DNA of 64,000 nucleotides from Hormiphora californensis (taxonomy: Eukaryota; Ctenophora; Tentaculata; Cydippida; Pleurobrachiidae): positions 2,436,406 to 2,500,405 of the forward strand of contig CM035356.1 of assembly GCA_020137815.1 (NCBI GenBank), in the 5' to 3' direction. This document shows, one piece after another, positions 14,001-30,053 of this stretch; the stretch's first letter is position 1, and the number at the start of each line of letters is the position of its first letter. The position numbers and the translations under genes are program-made. The notes beneath the pieces were generated by a model. It worked only from the letters and a program-made list of their open reading frames with translations, had not been told where the DNA came from and did not search any database.

Positions 14001-17000
14001 ATGCCAAACCTGGGAAGGGGATTGGTTATATGAGAGAGAGCGATTAGGATGGTAGGTATGGTATTCGGGACAAGAACGCTAGGTCTGAGACTAGGAGAGA
14101 ACTAAACGATTGGAATTTGATTATAGCCTATACAGCCAGAGCACTCCTCCAGGATGCGCTATACGGATGAGGTGATTTGTGGGTAAGATCTGCTGAACCT
14201 CTAGGCGGCGTGAGAGCTACTTAATACTAGCAGCAGTAGAGCTAGGAAGGAACTAGAATTGCAGCTGCTGGAGCTAGTGAGTGATCTATGAATCTTTGTT
14301 ACGTCATTTGCACCTCTGATCTCTCTAGAAGATTACAGTGCACAGCTCTGCAGAGATGAATGACCTTGAATATTATTGCAAGGTATCACTATCACTACCC
14401 AAGTAGTACCAATTATAGTTTATAACCTCCCCTGCCTTGCCTAGCTCGACCCTCTATCCAGAAGTAAAGGAGGGTTAGAAATTAGAACATAACAACCCCT
14501 TCCTACCTTCAGCTATTTTCATGGTCAGTACTTTATCTGCCTCAGGTAGTTTCCTTGGGAACATTAGGAGGGGTATGGCTGATAGAATGGCTGTTACCCC
14601 CGCCATGATGAACCCAGTCCACCAGGCGCCCACCCAGTCTGGATGCATGGGGTCGAGACCATCGGGCTCCGAGAAATCCACGTAGAATCGCAACATGAAT
14701 CCTGGGTGGGGAGGGAGCATGGGTTAGTTGAGATCCAGGATATAACTATGTAGGTAACTGCAAGTAATGACTCATGGAGTACAGGGTGTCCCACTGTCAC
14801 GCAAAGACAGTGGGACACCCTGTACATCAGTCAGAAAATCTTCCAACACTAACCTCCAAACGCGAACCCAAATATAGGACCCAGACAGCTCATACTCCCC
14901 ATGACCCCATAGTATCCCCCAACTTGGGAGGGCGGGAAGATCTCATCTAGGAAGGGTGGTCCGAGGGAGTTTATGGGTGTTCCACCCAGACCAAATAGCA
15001 GTGCTCCAATAATGAAGATATAGTACCACCGAGAGGGCGAGTTTGCTGCTTCCTCTGAAAACAGAATATATCGGGTAGTTAGAAAAGAGTGTTTTGTATT
15101 TATTTTGAATGCTGTTCTATTATTAGAACCTCTCTCATCAAGGGATGGAGAAAAGATAGGATTTAGGGGAAATAGAGAGAGAGAGAGAGAGACGATAGGT
15201 GGAGTGATCGTATGACAAACAATATCGATTGTCATGCAGGCCAGTTTAAACATATAGCTATGCATAACTAGCTAATTTAATCGGTTTTATAATCTTTGAA
15301 AATAAAGAATGACGCAAATCAGTGACCATACTCTAGCCTTTCAATTTCATAAAGAATGTTGAAAAAACAAAGAAACATCATTCATTCGGACTATTAGCAA
15401 TGATGTGACTGACAGTACTGGCTAATGATAAACAAGTAACTCACCATCGGAGTTACAGTTAGTAACATTCAGGGGTGAGTTGTCAGCACTGCAAAGAGCA
15501 CTGTCTGATCCGGGGATAATGCTCTTCCCCTCTGTTGAGGTTGTCTCTACCGGGGCTAGGGAACCACTGCCTGTTATCCTTACCCTGAGGGGGATAGATG
15601 AGGTGTTACCATGGTAACCATGGAGTGGTAACATCCTGCAGGGGTTGCTAGAGAGGTTGCACGCAGCTTCTTGGATACTTCTAGAGGGGGGGGGGGTTCT
15701 TGTCCTGTTCTGATAGATTGCTTCACAGATCAATCAAACATTATCGTGCAGTAGGAGAATTAAAGAGAGAGAGAGAGAGAGCGAGTAACTGAGAGGATGT
15801 GTGTGACAGACAAACGTGTCACAAGAGTTTTATGAAACTTGGGTCTAATAGATTTCTGAGCACTCTCATTCTTCATTCTTCTTACAAATACGTAAGCATA
15901 AAGTATCTCACTGCATTTCTTTTAGAACATTACAAAGTTAAATTTCTGTAACTCGGTATGCTTGTAAGAATCAGCAGATTGTGTACGTGTGCTTCACGTA
16001 CGGCCGGTAGATGCTCCACATATTTACACGGACATGTCAAAACCGGAAAAAGAACATGCAGCTTAGAGAGAAGAAGATTTGTGAGTCTGTATGTGAGTTG
16101 AGAGGGGAACTCAGTTTCTTGATACTGAGACCCCTTGTTCTCTCTCTCATCACACACACACACACAGGAACAACATTGGAAGATGGAGTTCTGTTTTCTT
16201 GGAAGACTGCCAGAATAAGAAGTAACATGCAGTTATACACACCTGGATAAATCTCTCGCGGGGACTGTGAAAAATTTTCTGCGAAAAAGGTAAAAATATG
16301 AACTAACGAAATCAAACACAACATGAATTGTTATTTCACACAACGATTAAAGCTAGATTCCACTTTCTAGTCCAGTGGAGTATGGAACAGTGGAGTATGG
16401 AACAGTGGGGGAACAGTGGGGGAACAGTGGGGGAACAATGCTAGCCCATTCATATAGTTACACTTACGTCTCAGTGAGATGAGGAATAGTAAATATGAGC
16501 GCACCGACTCCCATCACAATAATTCCCAATCCGATCCACTTGGGCTTGTTGTGCCGACAGAAATGTGATATAAACATGACTGTTAGAGCACAGGAAATAT
16601 CATAGGCATTGATAATAAAGGAACTCTTGGTGGAGGATAACTCGAACTGTTTCTCTATCGTTGAGAGGTTTACTGATATCTGGGAACGGGAAAGGGGTGT
16701 TATTTAATTCCTGGTAAAGTGCTCAACAGAATCTGGATTCTGGAGCTAAGTAAGTACGATGTTTCACGTATTACTTTGTGGTGTTATGGGATAGGTATGT
16801 GAAATCAGATTTTATTTTCTAACAATTCTTGTGCTCCTTCTATAATATTTTAAAACAAATCGTGTACTTCCCCTAATGCCCTACCATGGTATTGGTCATG
16901 TGATGAACAAGGAAGGCCAGGCAGAAGAAGGCGAAGAACCACTTGGCCGAGTTGAATTTCTGAAGGAAGTCTGGTCTGATGTTGAGGAGGCCACATCGTA

Positions 17001-17028
17001 GTGACTGTTTCTCTTTGTCTAGCGACAT
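8650..17028 (-). CDS. Organic anion transporter (OATP/SLCO family), complete coding region
   Basis: Sodium-independent plasma-membrane transporter of large organic anions, 12-TM MFS-related fold. Fourteen coding exons join in phase to 780 residues: 17028-16885, 16679-16468, 16264-16243 (a 22-nt micro-exon), 15709-15445, 15054-14854, 14701-14507, 14009-13876, 13636-13572, 12672-12562, 12351-12241, 11681-11510, 10778-10588, 9934-9758, 8992-8650. Family marks seen: N-terminal RPDFLQKFNSAKWF before TM1; LSSTKSSFIINAYDI; WVGAWWTGFIMAG in the family signature region; a Kazal-like loop, YDPVCGLDTTFYSPCHAGC, followed by FSNCSC; and GTIPGPVAFGIIIDTAC near the C-terminus. The start follows an acceptor by seven bases, so a 5' exon exists upstream. 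The extracellular loop encoded by 15709-15445 is long and poorly conserved. The C-tail is Ser/Thr-rich and cytoplasmic. The splice donor after 12241 is followed by tandem extra copies. Confidence 0.93.
10958..11044. repeat. (GA)n microsatellite in SLCO intron
   Basis: About 80 bp of nearly pure GA dinucleotide within the intron upstream of the exon at 10778-10588. Confidence 0.95.
12050..12240. repeat. Tandem copies of an exon-end/splice-donor segment in SLCO
   Basis: Read on the minus strand, the functional exon ends GTAGCAGGAGG and is followed by the donor GTAAGT at 12240. The next 190 bp of intron repeat a unit of about 40-50 bp that contains GTAGCAGGAGG plus GTAAGT, or close variants, four more times (donors near 12177, 12133, 12102 and 12057). 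The copies are separated by AT-rich TATTATACTAGTA filler. Confidence 0.85.
14440..14496 (-). repeat. Dispersed short repeat R3, copy 1
   Basis: On the minus strand it reads GTTATGTTCTAATTTCTAA, then CCCTCCTTTAC and GAGGGTCGAGCTAGGCAAG. The same two blocks recur near 33957, 38864, 42101 and 53925. Confidence 0.6.
14782..14822. mobile_element. 41-bp minimal CAGGGTGTCCC element in SLCO intron
   Basis: A 41 bp near-perfect hairpin flanked by TA (14780-14781 and 14823-14824). Its ends CAGGGTGTCCC and the inner block CTGTCACGCAAA match the terminus and subterminal region of the element at 3083-4647, so it looks like an extreme internal-deletion derivative. Confidence 0.75.
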
Positions 17029-17954
17029 GGCGCTCCTGAAACGAGAGAGGGGATTGATTAGCTGAGTTGATTGGTAATGAAATCAACTGTATCAGTCTGC
17101 AGTCATTGTTACACGGTTATGTTCGGTCCAGATCTGTCAAATCTTATTCTCATCTATATCGGGTGGCCCCTAATTTGGGTTTTGGCAACATAATACCAAT
17201 TGGAATATGTTGGAATGAACATGAAACATGTCTCGTGCAGCTCTCAAAGGAGAATTTATCAACTCGATCACGCGGGAGAGAAAAGAGGGAAATATGAGTT
17301 GCCTTGAAATACTATACACACACACAGCTGGGGCCTCACGTGAGACAAAACCCCATAACACAGTCACATACGGAGCAATTGAAGCGTCCCTTTTAGTTGT
17401 ACAAAAAGTGAGGTTTATAGACATGACATGTTTCTCAATATATCAGGGCTGTGATGGCGTCCCAATCGCTCAATACTAAACCACCGTGGGCGTGGTACGT
17501 GGTATCCATGGGTACCTACAGCTGTGTGTCCTGCAGTTCCCAGCACTATTATACTAAGCTGTATTGGTAACCAAGTTAGGAACATTTACACAGAAAATAC
17601 ACATGTTCTGCAGCAGCATGGATAAAACAGGTACTGTGTGACACACACCCCTACCTACCGCTCTGAAGACTGCATGGAAAACTAACAACTATAATTGGTG
17701 CAATCGAGTGAGATGTTAGTCCAGTATCAATCACACAGACCGAAGAATAGAAGGCACATAGTGAACTGGAATGTGTAAAATGAAACGAGATGACCATGTT
17801 TGATAACACCGTATGGTGAAATGAACACCAATGTCGCACACCAATTTGACCATGACATATGTTTTCCTGAAATGACCAGGGTACATTCGCACAACGGTGT
17901 GAAAAGGAATATTATGTTGGTCGGGTAATAATAGGCGGTTTGTTTTTCAATATC

Positions 17955-18112
17955 ATTCTCTCTCTCTGTCTGTTTCTCTGTCTGTTCTTTCTTCTGTTCT
18001 CTCTTTCTACCTCTCTCTCTCTCTCTCTGCTCTCCTCTCTCTCTCTCTTTCTCTCTCTCGCTCTCTCTCTCTCTCCTCTCTCTCCCTCTCTCTTCTCTCT
18101 CTCTCTCTCTTC

Positions 18113-18164
<52 letters not shown>

Positions 18165-18165
18165 A
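17955..18165. repeat. Imperfect (CT)n tract
   Basis: About 210 bp of CT dinucleotide with interruptions. Open frames through it give only Ser/Leu or Arg/Glu runs. Confidence 0.9.
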
Positions 18166-18469
18166 CACACTCTCACTACCCCATTTTGGAGATGATCTAT
18201 TCCTATCTCATGAGGAGAATAAACAAGAAACACCACTACTCTTTACACTGCTCATACCCCCCCCCCCACACAGACACACGTGCACCAGGAGAGAGAGAGA
18301 GAGGGAGGGAAAGTCAGAGAGAGGATATTATCGAATCCTCAAATGACCATGATATCATGATATTAAAATGATGAATGATATCTGGCTGATTCCCACATCT
18401 GAAGTGTGCAGTGTTAGATCATTTGAATGCTGCCAGCTGCACTTCCGGAAAGCCTAAATTTCATACGTA

Positions 18470-18940
18470 GAATACAGATAGAGAGAGATACAGATAGAGA
18501 GAAATGTAGAGAGAGATACAGATAGAGAGAAATGTAGAGAGAGATACAGATAGAGAGAAATGTAGAGAGAGATACAGATAGAGAGAAATGTAGAGAGAGA
18601 TACAGATAGAGAGAAATGTAGAGAGAGATACAAATTGAGATACATAGAGAGAAATGTAGAGAGAGATACGTAGAGAAGAGAGAGATACAGATAGAGAGAA
18701 ATGTAGAGAGAGATACAGATAGAGAGAAATGTAGAGAGAGATACAGATAGAGAGAAATGTAGAGAGAGATACAGATAGAGAGAGATGTACAGATAGAAGG
18801 AGATAGAGAGAAATGTAGAGAGAGATACAGATAGAGAGAAATGTAGAGAGAGATACAGATAGAGAGAGATACAGATAGAGAGAGATAAAGAGAGATACAG
18901 ATAGAGAGAGAATGTAGAGAGAGATACAGATAGGACATTA
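18470..18940. repeat. 28-bp tandem repeat array
   Basis: A purine-rich unit made of GATACAGATAGAGAG and AAATGTAGAGAGA recurs about 15 times with small length variants. The opposite strand is open through the array but encodes only a Ser/Leu/Ile/Tyr periodic peptide. Confidence 0.9.
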
Positions 18941-19135
18941 GAAAATTACAGTAACGTCACGCTTCACGGTAGAAATTAATACATTGTACACTGGTGTACC
19001 AGTTGTACACATTGTACGTGTTGTTACATCGTTAATAAAGCAAGAGTGAGATCACGGAACCAACACAGAATTTAGTCGACAAAACCAACGTAAACCAACA
19101 ATTACTGTCTCTCTCTCTCTCTCTCTCTATGTGTT

Positions 19136-19809
19136 CTACCTAATTTTAAGTGCCATATATTTCTGAACCTTCTTCTGGACAAGAACCTCACTGAGGAGCC
19201 TAAACAAAGTTCCAATGCCCACTCTCCCAATGTGAGTCCTCAGCACATCGCCCATCTTATCAAGAACAACTAGCAGCCCCATGACGATCACGTGGTAGTA
19301 GACTGGTAGTGACAATGAAACAAGGCTGATACATCACAATAGCACACTTGTAGATCAGACACGAATTAGGGGGGGGGGGATGACGGGGTGAGGGCAGCAG
19401 GCTTACACATTCCAGTAGTAGTAGTAGGGACATGTATAATGTGTGGAAAACACATGATGTCTGGTGACATGGGTAGCGGCATTTTGAAACAAGGTACATG
19501 GTGGTAATATGCCAATAATATGTGCACATATTACCGGCAGATTTGAAAGCTTTCTACTGATGTTAGTTCAAAGCCAGGGTATAACATCTATCCAGCTACG
19601 TTAGACTTTAAGGTCCCTCAATCTCACCAACTAGTTCTTTGCCATACTGTACGTGACTGTAATGTCCGATTCGGAAAGAACACTGGGCAGTCTTTAGTGA
19701 GGCAACTAAAAATTCACATTCCAAACAACCCTTACCCTTCATCCTCTTCCTCGATGAAGGAATACCGATCCTCCCTGACCTTATAACTTCTCCTTCGAAC
19801 TCGTCCCAT
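19136..19809 (-). CDS. Small hypothetical protein, 89 residues
   Basis: Three exons join in phase: 19809-19736 (starts ATG), 19656-19628 (29 nt) and 19302-19136 (ends TAG). The N-terminus is basic, then acidic (MGRVRRRSYKVRED, then FIEEEDEG). The last exon has a hydrophobic stretch YYHVIVMGLLVVLD, then LRTHIGRVGIGTLFRLLSEV and a basic tail VQKKVQKYMALKIR. Codon-level openness across three phase-matched GT-AG junctions supports a real gene, but I do not recognise the family. The final codons include a possible donor (ATTAG/GTAGAA) that would splice in frame to the SLCO exon whose 5' end is 17035. These exons could therefore be an alternative N-terminus of the transporter instead of a separate gene. 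Confidence 0.5.
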
Positions 19810-24026
<4,217 letters not shown>

Positions 24027-24034
24027 AAATTTAA

Positions 24035-24319
24035 CAGGGGCGGTGCGCGGCGTTCATTCACGAAAAAATTTTTGGGTCCAGCGCTGCAGAAAATGTAACA
24101 CGCGAGGTGGGTCTGGACCCTATTGGTCAATAGCGCTGCCGCATAAGCTTTTTCTTGCGCGCATTCGTTTTTTCAATTGAAAATCGGCTCATTTTTTCAC
24201 TTTTTTTTGTTTGTTTTTGCTGATTTTTTCACTTTTTAGCAAGTTTTCCCATTTTCTTCTCCTCTCTCGTCCAAAAAGTGGGTCCTGGACCCAATGGACC
24301 CAGCCTTGCTTCGCCCCTG
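24035..24319. mobile_element. hAT-like MITE, 8-bp TSD
   Basis: The ends CAGGGGCGG and CGCCCCTG are the usual hAT terminal pattern. The exact 8-bp flanking duplication AAATTTAA lies at 24027-24034 and 24320-24327. The 285 bp interior has subterminal GGGTCC/GGACCC blocks and T-rich sequence, with no coding capacity. Confidence 0.85.
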
Positions 24320-24537
24320 AAATTTAAGCATTAAAATTTTGTCTGAAATCAGCTGTTTCAATTAGGTTTTGGCATACGCTTGAGAGCACGACTCTTGCTC
24401 CAAAGCGTACGCCTGAGCCTAATTTCTACCGACCTCGTGTACCTCCCATTCACCCCCGTACATTCTGAACTTAAAATTGATGAAATACAGGTTTCAAGAG
24501 ATACTAGCTGCATTTTCAACGCAGTGGGAATAACTTA

Positions 24538-24759
24538 AAGTCGGATTTTTTGAAACTGTCACCCCCCTGGGTATTTTCAAATTTCGTAAATGACCATAAA
24601 TCCGGTTCCTGACGAGATAGAGACTTGAAATTTGGAGGTTACGAAGATCTTGCTAAGTTCTTCCGAACCTCCAAATTTCAAGTCTCTATCTTATCAGGAA
24701 CCGGAGATATGGCAAATTTTGTTATTTCAGGGGGGTGACAGTTTCAAAAAATCCGACTT
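24538..24759. mobile_element. AAGTCGG-family palindromic MITE, copy 1
   Basis: The ends AAGTCGGATTTTTTGAA and their complement are flanked by TA (24536-24537 and 24760-24761). An inner inverted pair, CCTCCAAATTTCAAGTCTCT, surrounds the centre. 222 bp, non-coding. Confidence 0.8.
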
Positions 24760-24970
24760 TATGGATAACTAGATTCATAGCGCTTGCTGCTTGTAGTTAC
24801 AAAGTTACAAAGTTTTTCGGAGATTTTTGAAAAAACCAAAAAAAAACGATTTGAAAATTTTGCGATCGTGATTTCTAACTTTTTCCCCCGCGCCGAAATT
24901 TGATGTTTTTAACGCGCGCGCTTGGACACGCGCAAAACAAAAACGCGCATTAACTTTTCATCATCAGGTA

Positions 24971-25121
24971 AAGTCGGATTTTTTGAAGTTGTCACCCCCC
25001 TTTTCGTGCGCGGAAAGTTTTAGCGCGTCACATCACATGATAACGTGTGGTGTGCGCGTCAAAATTGATAAATTTCACATGCGCGGTCATTTTGGGGTGA
25101 CAACTTCAAAAAATCCGACTT
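24971..25121. mobile_element. AAGTCGG-family palindromic MITE, copy 2
   Basis: It has the same AAGTCGGATTTTTTGAA ends and TA flanks (24969-24970 and 25122-25123) as the 24538-24759 copy. The interior is unrelated, containing a TGACGCGC-type core instead of the CCGGTTCCTGA core. Confidence 0.8.
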
Positions 25122-25648
25122 TATAGAATTCTAAATAGAACATGGTTAAAAGTTTACCATTTATTATTGCATCATTCAATTTTAAAACCCATATCCAAAC
25201 AGCAATTGAAAATTAATGCTTTTTCGATCTCTATCTCCACCTCTCATTCTGTCTCATTCTCAATCTCAAAGTCAAAGTCACTGCACACACGCTTTCTCAA
25301 TCTCCACTTTTTTCAAACTCAATTTCCTGAGCCAAGTATAATCTCTGGTCATTTTATTTATTCGATATCGTACGACTGTAATACATACCATACAATCACG
25401 ATATGTTCCACATATATTTTAACTAGTCACACTTGGCTTGCACGAAAAGGCAATTATCAATTTCCCTGCACATGCGTGACGTGCAGCACTGCTTTAAACT
25501 GTAACTAGATTTGTATCTTGTTTTGACCAAGACTCTCTGTGGGCCAACTACAGTATTCTGATCATACTAATTAGTAATTACTAAATGCTCACTTTCTCCC
25601 CCAGTAGTCACAGTGAGTGTTTAACTTGACCGGTATCATGTAAACACC

Positions 25649-28600
25649 ATGGCATCACCATGGGGAAAACCACGTAGATGGGATCTGAACAGTTACAGTC
25701 TTATCCACCGAGGAACCGGTGAGAAAAGCAACCTTTATGTCATAATATTGTCATGTCTTTCCTCTGATCTCATTCAAGAATCAAATTCTACAGAAATGAA
25801 TGACCCCACATTCCCTTCAAGTTCTACAGAAATTAGCGTGACAGTGCCACTAGCACTGTCACGCTAATTTCTATAGAAATAAAACGTCTTGACGTTACCG
25901 CATTCGCTAATGACGGGTGAGCAACTGCACAGACAACCCTTTCAAGTCTAAATATACCACAGGACTGACCTCGTATGTTGGTAAAACAGGACCAGTAAAT
26001 CCACAACATGGGGGTCGAGGAGGAGGGGGTCTATCCAAATCAAGGAGTGCCTCGTCCCTACCAACCATTAAGAGGAGCCCATCTACCGGGAATACAGCCG
26101 TTAGCATGAGGTCGTCCCTTCCACCTCACATGAGACCTGCAGGTAGGTTGACAATCTAGTAGCCACTATACTAACACACCTCTAAAAATAAATAGTGATT
26201 TAGGGAATTTGGTATTTTATTTAGGGAATTAGGGATTGCAATTTGTTTGTAAAATATACCCACTATTTTCTAGGTGGTCCGGCTGCCACAGGAGGATTAC
26301 GGAGATCCTCCTCTACCCACGTAATGAGAGGTGGTGGTGGCACTACCAGAGCACCTGTAACACCCATCACCACCCCTGTTTCCAACAAGAGGAGGGCACC
26401 TCCTGTCTCCCTTCGGAACATGAATGTTAGAGGTAACCAAATGATACAGACACAACAGAGACCTGTTATTACACCACCTGCAAACAGATCGACAAACAGA
26501 CAGACAGGAAACACAAACAGACAAACAGGAAACACAAACAGACAACCGGTGACAAACAGACAGACAAACACCACGGAAGATATTAGTAGGGCACCGGTTA
26601 CAAGCAAGCAATGGCACACTGCCTTCAATCAAACGGGGAGCCAGACATACGGACAGACAAATAGACAGACAAACAGACATATAAACGGACAAACAAACGG
26701 ACAGACAGACAGAATGATACCAAACAGATCGGGAGCTAGGAGACCTATGAACGGGGGCTTGGGAAACAAGCCCATAACTCCAATACTAAACATTAGGTAA
26801 GATCTGACACTAACACTGAATACAATACTTTTAGAGCCACCCTTGTCGGACCCAAAGTAAAACCCAATTCCCCAGGTGTCCATCGTACCCATTTAATAAA
26901 ACCTCCTACCTTGTTCTGAGACTTCAGCCCCAGTCCCACTTTCTCCGGAGACCGAGGATAAACAACCGTGAGCCATGCTCCAAGGAAAGAAAAACAGCAC
27001 TGTCAGTCCTTCACCGGTACATCAGGAACCTTCGGTGTGTCCCTGAACAGAGAGATATTATCAAGGTTAGTATAATCTTAGATTTTTCAAGAAAATTATA
27101 GTGCCCACTCGCTCCACTCACAGAGAGATGGTCAGCCTAGAAAAAAATACTACTAATAATGGAATAATTGTCTGAAGCCTCAATTTTTCATTGATGAATC
27201 CCATATTTCAGTTCTATACGCCGTTTGACAGTGCAGTGATGAGACCAGAACGGGATGAGGAAGTATCTAGTAGTGAAGCATGGCATTGCTACAAAGTAAG
27301 TGTAGCTAAATACAGTCAACTGTCGATTGTGTGGCCAAAACTTGTCAAATGTCAATACACTTCCAAAAGTTGAAAATCGCTATCCATTATTTTCTCTTAG
27401 GACACTTTAGAGTTAGACGACTCAGAGGAAAGTGAAGTGATGTCATTTCATGAGTGGGAGACAAGAAGGAGAAGAGAGGATGCCACCACCCACGGAATAG
27501 ACCAACTTGAGAGTAGTTGCTGTAGTGATGAACTCTCAGAGGGTGATGATGGTAATGGGATACCTGCAGATGACCAGAATTCTGGAAAACTAGAACACGA
27601 GACAGAGAATTCTGAAAAACTAGGAAACGAAACAGAGAGTGCTGAAAAACTACAAAAGGAGACAGAATCCGAATTAGGGGCAGATTCTGTTTCTACCTCA
27701 TCAGCTTCCAAAGAAAAGGACTCCGGTAACTTCTCCCAGAACTACACTTCTCCCGAGGAGGAAGATTCTGAGTTTGCTGTCATGAAGAGACTGCAGGAGA
27801 TTATTGAGGAGGAGGTCCGTGAAGTGAGTCCTGAGAAGGAGATGGAGTTGGTAGATCTGATATCTGAGGAGATGTTGGAGCGGGAATTGAGGCTGATATC
27901 CCTCTCAACCTCGTCTGATGACAGTGCTGATAAGGAGTTTAGGGCACTGGCCCTCACTCCCACTGATAGAGAGGTGCTGAGCAGGTTGGGTAGTATCACT
28001 CCAACCAATAATAATAACCTGCTTTCTACACCTGGGATGCAGTGGCCCGGTGATGAGGGGATGATAGCATCAGGGTCAGGGGGGATAGCATCAGGGTTTA
28101 ATGGAGAAAGAGAGGCATCGGTAGAGAACAGTGTGGGGAAGGAATCGTTAAAAGAGAAGCAGGAAATGGAGACAACGACAGAGAAAGAACAAAGCCCACC
28201 CTCAGAAGTGGAGCAATTCGCTGAAATTGTCAACCCTGTTGAGCAACCTGTTGTGGAACCTGTAGAAACCGCAGAGACAATTCCAGAACCCTACTCTAAA
28301 TTTGAGAATTTAGTACCACCTGTAGAAGATCGAGTATCAAGTGAAACCCCTCAGATAACACCAAACTCACAACCTGAAACTAAAAACAGAAACAGGAGTG
28401 TTTCAGAGGTACCAGCAGTTAGAAAGGAAACAACGAAAGAAAGGATAGCACGCATAGCTGCCGAGTACAACAGAAACAGAAGTCACTCTGAGGCATCTGA
28501 TCAACATAGGAGAGACCGGCCTAACGCGGTGGCGTTCTTCTTCGATCTTTCAACTTCCACCAGTAACTTGAACCCTTCAGACGAACCATCGGAGAGAATT

Positions 28601-30053
28601 GTTCAAAATGGCTCAACACCTCCATCAGTTTTAAACAGCAACTTTTCCCATGATAAGTCTCCTGAGTTGAGTATCCATGATCGGCCGGTAGACTCTGTGT
28701 TCGGTGAGATAAGTCTGGTAGAAAGGAGTGTTCTACCCTCAGAGGTATCTCCTGACAACTGTACCAGAGAGAGCAGCCCAGGAGACCCCACTATCAGGAG
28801 TTTTGAGGGGGCAACCATTGGAAGTTTGAACAGCGATTCTGATAAGAGAATGAGCGATGGAAACCTTGATGGCAGTGAGGTAACCCAGGAAGATGACAAG
28901 ATATCACCTGTTTCGGTTGTCTCCAAGGGGACAGAAAAGGAAATCTCTAATGAGGGACAGATGAAGTCTCATAGTGAGGGGACAGAGGAACTTCAAAAGG
29001 AAGAGGTGGATGAGAATTCTGTGTCGGAAGCAGACAATACACGTTCAGATATCCCCCTGAATCAAATCTGTAAGCTCAGTGTGAAGGATGAGAGTTCTGA
29101 AGAAGTAAGAAGTTTGAGGGATGAGAACAGTTTAAAGGACGTTGAAAGTCTGAAAGACCAAGACAGTTTGACAGATAACAGCTTTGAACCAAGTCCTGAT
29201 AGATTCGAATCTGGCCATTCAACCCATTATATAAGCCCTGAAAGGTGCGGTTCAATAAGCTCAACCATGACTAAAATAAGCCCAGAAAGGTCCGGGGTAG
29301 TCTGTTTGCAGAGTCCGGAGAGACTCACAACAGAACAGGTTCCGGAGAGGTTCACAACTCCACATTCAGATGGTTCGCCTGAACGACAGCTGACAGTTCC
29401 TGATAGTCACGAAGATGGAAGACTTGAAGATCAACATGTTGGTCATCCAGCGACGTTCATTGAGGGATCAGATCTCGACAATGAGGGATCTCTTAAAAGT
29501 GATTCGATCAGTAGTGATCTGCAACTCTCTGGACCGGAACCAAATAACGAACAATACAACTCGGAAGATCTGTATTCAGACCAGTACTCCGAGGAACCTG
29601 ACAATATAAACAGTCTCAAGCAGGAGGGTCTATTGTATAACGGGGGTCAAGATTCAGACGATATTCTAACTGGAGATCTCCTAAGTGAGAGTTCAGAGGA
29701 AGTAGAGGGGAAGTTGTATGATTCGGAGGGGAGGGACGCCCAGGGGAGGTTGTATGGGGAGGTATCTAGTCGGGAGGGTAGGTATGAGAGGATGGGATCT
29801 AGGGATGAGTCTTATACATGACTACACTGACTATACAGGAGGGTATACAGACGAACAGGCAACTTACAATACAACAGATCAGGATGTTTCAGAGGTAGCT
29901 CCTCTAGACCACAACAACTCCAGGTTCGCTCCACTCCCCGCCATTCGACCACTCAGGACCAGCTTCTCCGCAGGAACCCTGGCATTCCTCAGAAAGCAGG
30001 GTAATGATATGGACCTAGAGGAAAGGTCTGAACCTGAGGAAGAGGGAACCTGA
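25649..30053 (+). CDS. Large acidic low-complexity protein, 1197 residues
   Basis: Seven phase-consistent exons: 25649-25718, 25963-26142, 26274-26796, 26921-27065, 27212-27295, 27401-29777, 29839-30053 (TGA). The start is the Met in MASPWGKPRRWDLNSYSL. Residues about 84-257 are rich in Asn, Gln, Thr and Arg, with NRQT-type repeats encoded by an ACAGACAA-like tract. A more globular segment (LSVLHRYIRNLRCVPEQRD, then FYTPFDSAVMRPERDEE) spans residues about 285-325. From about 335 it is Glu/Ser-rich and probably disordered, with SPER/PERF-like motifs repeated near 29236-29390. The frame break near 29820 disappears with a 61-nt intron (29778-29838). I know no family that fits; a cytoskeletal or ciliary scaffold is only a guess. 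An ATTAAA signal lies at 30100-30105. Confidence 0.72.
25829..25873. repeat. Perfect 45-bp hairpin in intron 1 of the acidic-protein gene
   Basis: Arms AGAAATTAGCGTGACAGTGC and the exact complement flank a five-base loop. This may be a minimal MITE derivative. Confidence 0.85.

Larger units (their letters stand above)
17036..19135. other. Region upstream of SLCO, low complexity, no coding exon seen
   Basis: It contains an imperfect CT tract at 17955-18165, a 28-bp tandem repeat at about 18470-18940 and AT-rich unique sequence. A 5' untranslated exon of SLCO is expected somewhere here but cannot be placed from sequence alone. Confidence 0.55.

Noticed and set aside
18414-18938. 174-codon frame of Ser/Leu/Ile/Tyr repeats
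   Set aside because: It is the translation of a 28-bp purine-rich tandem repeat, with no splice or start context.
29778-29838. Apparent frameshift or nonsense break in the acidic-protein gene
   Set aside because: A 61-nt GT-AG intron with matching phase restores one continuous frame to the TGA at 30051-30053, so no break is needed.
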